A stretch of 41,868 nucleotides of DNA from contig JBHJGS010000011.1 of NCBI GenBank assembly GCA_050331575.1, forward strand, positions 1 to 41,868. Reading direction: 5' to 3'. This document shows, in pieces, positions 41,671 to 41,868 of the stretch; the first letter of the stretch is position 1, and each line of letters starts with the position of its first letter. Origin of the DNA: JBHJGS01 sp050331575. Lineage in GTDB: Bacteria; Pseudomonadota; Alphaproteobacteria; Sphingomonadales; Rhodothalassiaceae. The notes beneath the pieces were generated by a model, which worked only from the letters and a program-made list of their open reading frames with translations, made no database searches and was not told the origin of the DNA. A program made the position numbers and the translations under genes.

Positions 41671-41722
41671 CCGAGATCCCCACCGCATAGGGCCCAGACG
41701 GAGCGAGCGTCCCACGCGCAGG

Positions 41723-41868
41723 TTATGAGGTGGTAGTCTCAAGCATGGCGCGCTGGCGTGGGGCCGGGGCCTCGGTGTTGAACAGGGGCTTGGCGGGGTC
41801 GGCCAGGGCCTCGATCAGCGCGGCCAGTTTGCGCTGACGCTGCAAGCCGCTCCGCAACACCGCGCGCG
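41723..41868 (-). CDS. C-terminal end of an unknown protein (cut by window edge)
   Basis: On the minus strand an open frame enters from the right edge and ends at TAA 41723-41725 after 47 codons. It includes LQRQRKLAALIEALADPAKP, then a proline- and alanine-rich tail ending QRAMLETTTS. Codon use is like that of the neighbours (G or C in third positions). The family is not recognised. It is convergent with the RND pump gene, 52 bases from its stop. Confidence 0.5.
   Translation of the reverse strand, partial: RAVLRSGLQRQRKLAALIEALADPAKPLFNTEAPAPRQRAMLETTTS

Overview
The window is GC-rich, densely packed chromosomal DNA, most likely from a free-living alphaproteobacterium. I infer this from the hom-glpX-recJ gene order, a class I PHA synthase, Ku with a three-domain LigD, the short Ppx/GppA protein, the RlmE variant and the overall protein style. 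No rRNA gene is present, so genus cannot be fixed. Most genes are housekeeping or metabolic. Accessory DNA is limited to an IS66-type transposase end at the left edge, a decayed RES-Xre toxin-antitoxin pair near 11.1-11.9 kb, a repeat protein beside it, and an AT-rich methyltransferase-like gene near 15 kb.

Layout. 1-0.5 kb: IS66 transposase end and an AT-rich gap. 0.5-4.6 kb: guaA, rsmB and a periplasmic rhodanese on the minus strand, then hspQ on the plus strand. 4.7-9.0 kb: tRNA-Glu, then the minus-strand operon hom-glpX-recJ. 9.1-11 kb: phaC, divergent from hom. 11-12.3 kb: broken toxin-antitoxin pair and the 24-residue-repeat membrane protein. 12.5-15.8 kb: beta-carbonic anhydrase overlapping a SulP transporter (a bicarbonate supply pair), then the AT-rich gene. 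15.8-19.2 kb: ku-ligD. 19.3-24.1 kb: RlmI-like methyltransferase, a small lipoprotein, a dihydrolipoamide-dehydrogenase-like flavoenzyme and an AgcS symporter. 24.3-27.9 kb: ligase-associated exonuclease, a sulfotransferase and an ATP-dependent DNA ligase. 27.9-32.2 kb: fabG, acpP, fabF and mltG, with a PAS-domain gene inserted in the opposite direction between fabG and acpP. 32.2-35.5 kb: guaB, rlmE and ppx/gppA. 35.7-36.8 kb: tRNA-Gln and a SPOR-domain lipoprotein. 36.9-41.7 kb: a PadR-type regulator, a membrane fusion protein and an RND pump. The right edge cuts a minus-strand gene whose C-terminal 47 codons are visible.

How the genes work together. The last two steps of GMP synthesis are both present (guaB, guaA) but about 30 kb apart. 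Fatty-acid elongation (fabG, acpP, fabF), PHA polymerisation (phaC) and peptidoglycan processing (mltG, SPOR lipoprotein) form the envelope and storage group. DNA end repair is strongly represented: recJ, ku, ligD, a metallo-beta-lactamase-fold exonuclease and a second ATP-dependent ligase. I see no convincing wholly new system. The most unusual places are the sulfotransferase inside the exonuclease-ligase pair, the collapsed RES-Xre pair next to a perfect-period repeat protein, the interrupted fab cluster, and an identical six-residue tail on two unrelated transporters.
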